Assembly (NCBI GenBank): GCA_964035545.1
Contig: OZ037768.1
Coordinates: 17,419,875 to 17,483,874 of the forward strand
Length of the DNA stretch: 64,000 nt
Direction of reading: 5' to 3'
Origin: Bugula neritina
Lineage: Eukaryota > Bryozoa > Gymnolaemata > Cheilostomatida > Bugulidae
The first letter of the stretch is position 1. Each line of letters starts with the position of its first letter. The notes below the pieces were generated by a model, which made no database searches, was not told the DNA's origin, and saw nothing but the letters and a program-made list of their open reading frames with translations. Both the position numbers and the translations under genes were made by a program. Below are positions 63,332-64,000 of the stretch, in pieces.

Positions 63332-64000
63332 AGTAGTAAAGAGTGGATGGGTCTGTGGTCACTTTTCCCTATATTTGTGAACGGGAGAATTTATTAAAAA
63401 AAATTTTTTTATATTGTAGTTTTTAAAACTCGTTGCGAGGAATATAAAATTTGTCTAACCCGTGCCTATACCTTCCATTATTTTTAAAGGAAGATAAATC
63501 TAAAGTAATAAAGCCGTGAGGTTTTTGCCAACTTTTATAACAAAAGTCTTTAAATTCTTGTAAAGGCATATCTCCGGTCACGTGATTTTGATGTAAATCT
63601 CTCAAGTTTTCTCCATCTTGAGGAAATAAACAAATAAATTCGCGTTTTCACGAATAGACTGCCTAGGTAGCTTAAAATAGTTTTGCAATAAATAAAAGCA
63701 ATCAACGTTATTGTGTCGTCCTCGTACGTAATATTTTTTGCATGCGTTTTGTTTTTCCAACATTAAATCATCAAACACCAATAAATTTTTATTATTAGCG
63801 TCTAAATCACTAGGGTCGTAAACTTTATCACTCGATTCAACGAATTCAGCGTTTATATCAATATTATTGGTAGCGTAATTTTCTGAAATCGAATTTAGGT
63901 TTATACCGGAATTTATTATCGCGTCGCTATTTTTAAGAATTTTGAAAATATTTTCTTTAGATAGTCTGGGCTCAAAAGCTTCTCGTATAATATTATATAC
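63332..64000. mobile_element. Left end of a Polinton-like element (continues past window)
   Basis: The intron sequence shared with paralogue 4 (acaactgggtatataattta region) stops near 63,331 and is followed by AGTAGTAAAGAGTGG. Polinton/Maverick terminal repeats begin with AG, so this may be the terminus. The base composition then changes, and a minus-strand ATPase gene starts its 3' end at 63,423. The other end and other genes lie outside the window. Confidence 0.45.
63423..64000 (-). pseudogene. FtsK/HerA-type packaging ATPase fragment, frameshifted, partial
   Basis: Read from 64,000 toward 63,423 on the minus strand. It shows a Walker B-like LLVFDDLM (about 63,770), an RGRHNNVDCFYLLQNYFKLP segment (about 63,690) typical of the sensor region of A32-like packaging ATPases, then SIRENANLF. 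Near 63,625 the frame shifts by one base, and a second frame (FPQDGENLRDL ... GFITLDLSS) runs to a stop at 63,423. The Walker A motif would lie beyond the window. Such ATPases are found in Polintons/Mavericks and related DNA viruses integrated in animal genomes. The break suggests a dead copy, although a sequencing error in a T-rich stretch could look the same. Confidence 0.55.

Overview
This is AT-rich, intron-containing animal DNA. The evidence is spliced genes with signal peptides, tRNA-derived SINEs, Ty3/Gypsy, Penelope-like, hAT and PIF/Harbinger-type elements, and very long (CA)n and (TA)n tracts. The genes and repeats fit an invertebrate, perhaps a lophotrochozoan such as a bryozoan or mollusc, but I cannot name the species.

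Layout. (1) 0.7-1.2 kb, minus strand: a complete two-exon gene for a small secreted peptide with the six-cysteine CS-alpha-beta (defensin-like) pattern. (2) 2.8-4.0 kb: a large imperfect palindrome. (3) 4.7-10.7 kb, minus strand: a complete eight-exon DNase I-like gene (301 aa) that keeps every catalytic residue. (4) From 13.2 kb to the right edge, plus strand: five head-to-tail paralogues of the same fold at about 13.2-21.1, 22.8-35.8, 37.6-43.3, 49.2-56.8 and from 58.6 kb. The first four can be read from first to last exon with every splice phase matching. The fifth shows only its first two exons before the window ends.

The main result is that the plus-strand paralogues look like a family of DNase I pseudoenzymes. 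In all four complete copies the residues matching bovine Glu39, Glu78, His134, Asn170 and His252 are replaced (Gly/Gln; Thr/Pro/Pro/Ile; Lys; Lys; Arg). The fold, Asp168, Asp212 and the Cys173-Cys209 disulfide are kept. Each copy also has a Ser/Thr/Gly-rich linker and an extra last exon encoding a 13-14 residue hydrophobic C-terminus that the active neighbour lacks. They could be surface-attached, glycosylated DNA-binding or decoy proteins; that role is inference.

The introns hold most of the mobile DNA: a Penelope-like remnant with three small hammerhead motifs (gene 1), three copies of a second, textbook hammerhead motif beside dinucleotide tracts, a decayed Ty3/Gypsy element nested in a MITE (gene 2), a deleted Ty3/Gypsy fragment (gene 4), several MITEs, and at the right edge part of a Polinton-like element that seems to interrupt gene 5. 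Between genes 3 and 4 lies an intact 4.5-kb Ty3/Gypsy element whose 232-bp LTRs differ by one base and which has a 5-bp target duplication. The same intron (G/H) carries a long dinucleotide tract in all four paralogues, but the motif is TA in three and CA in one.
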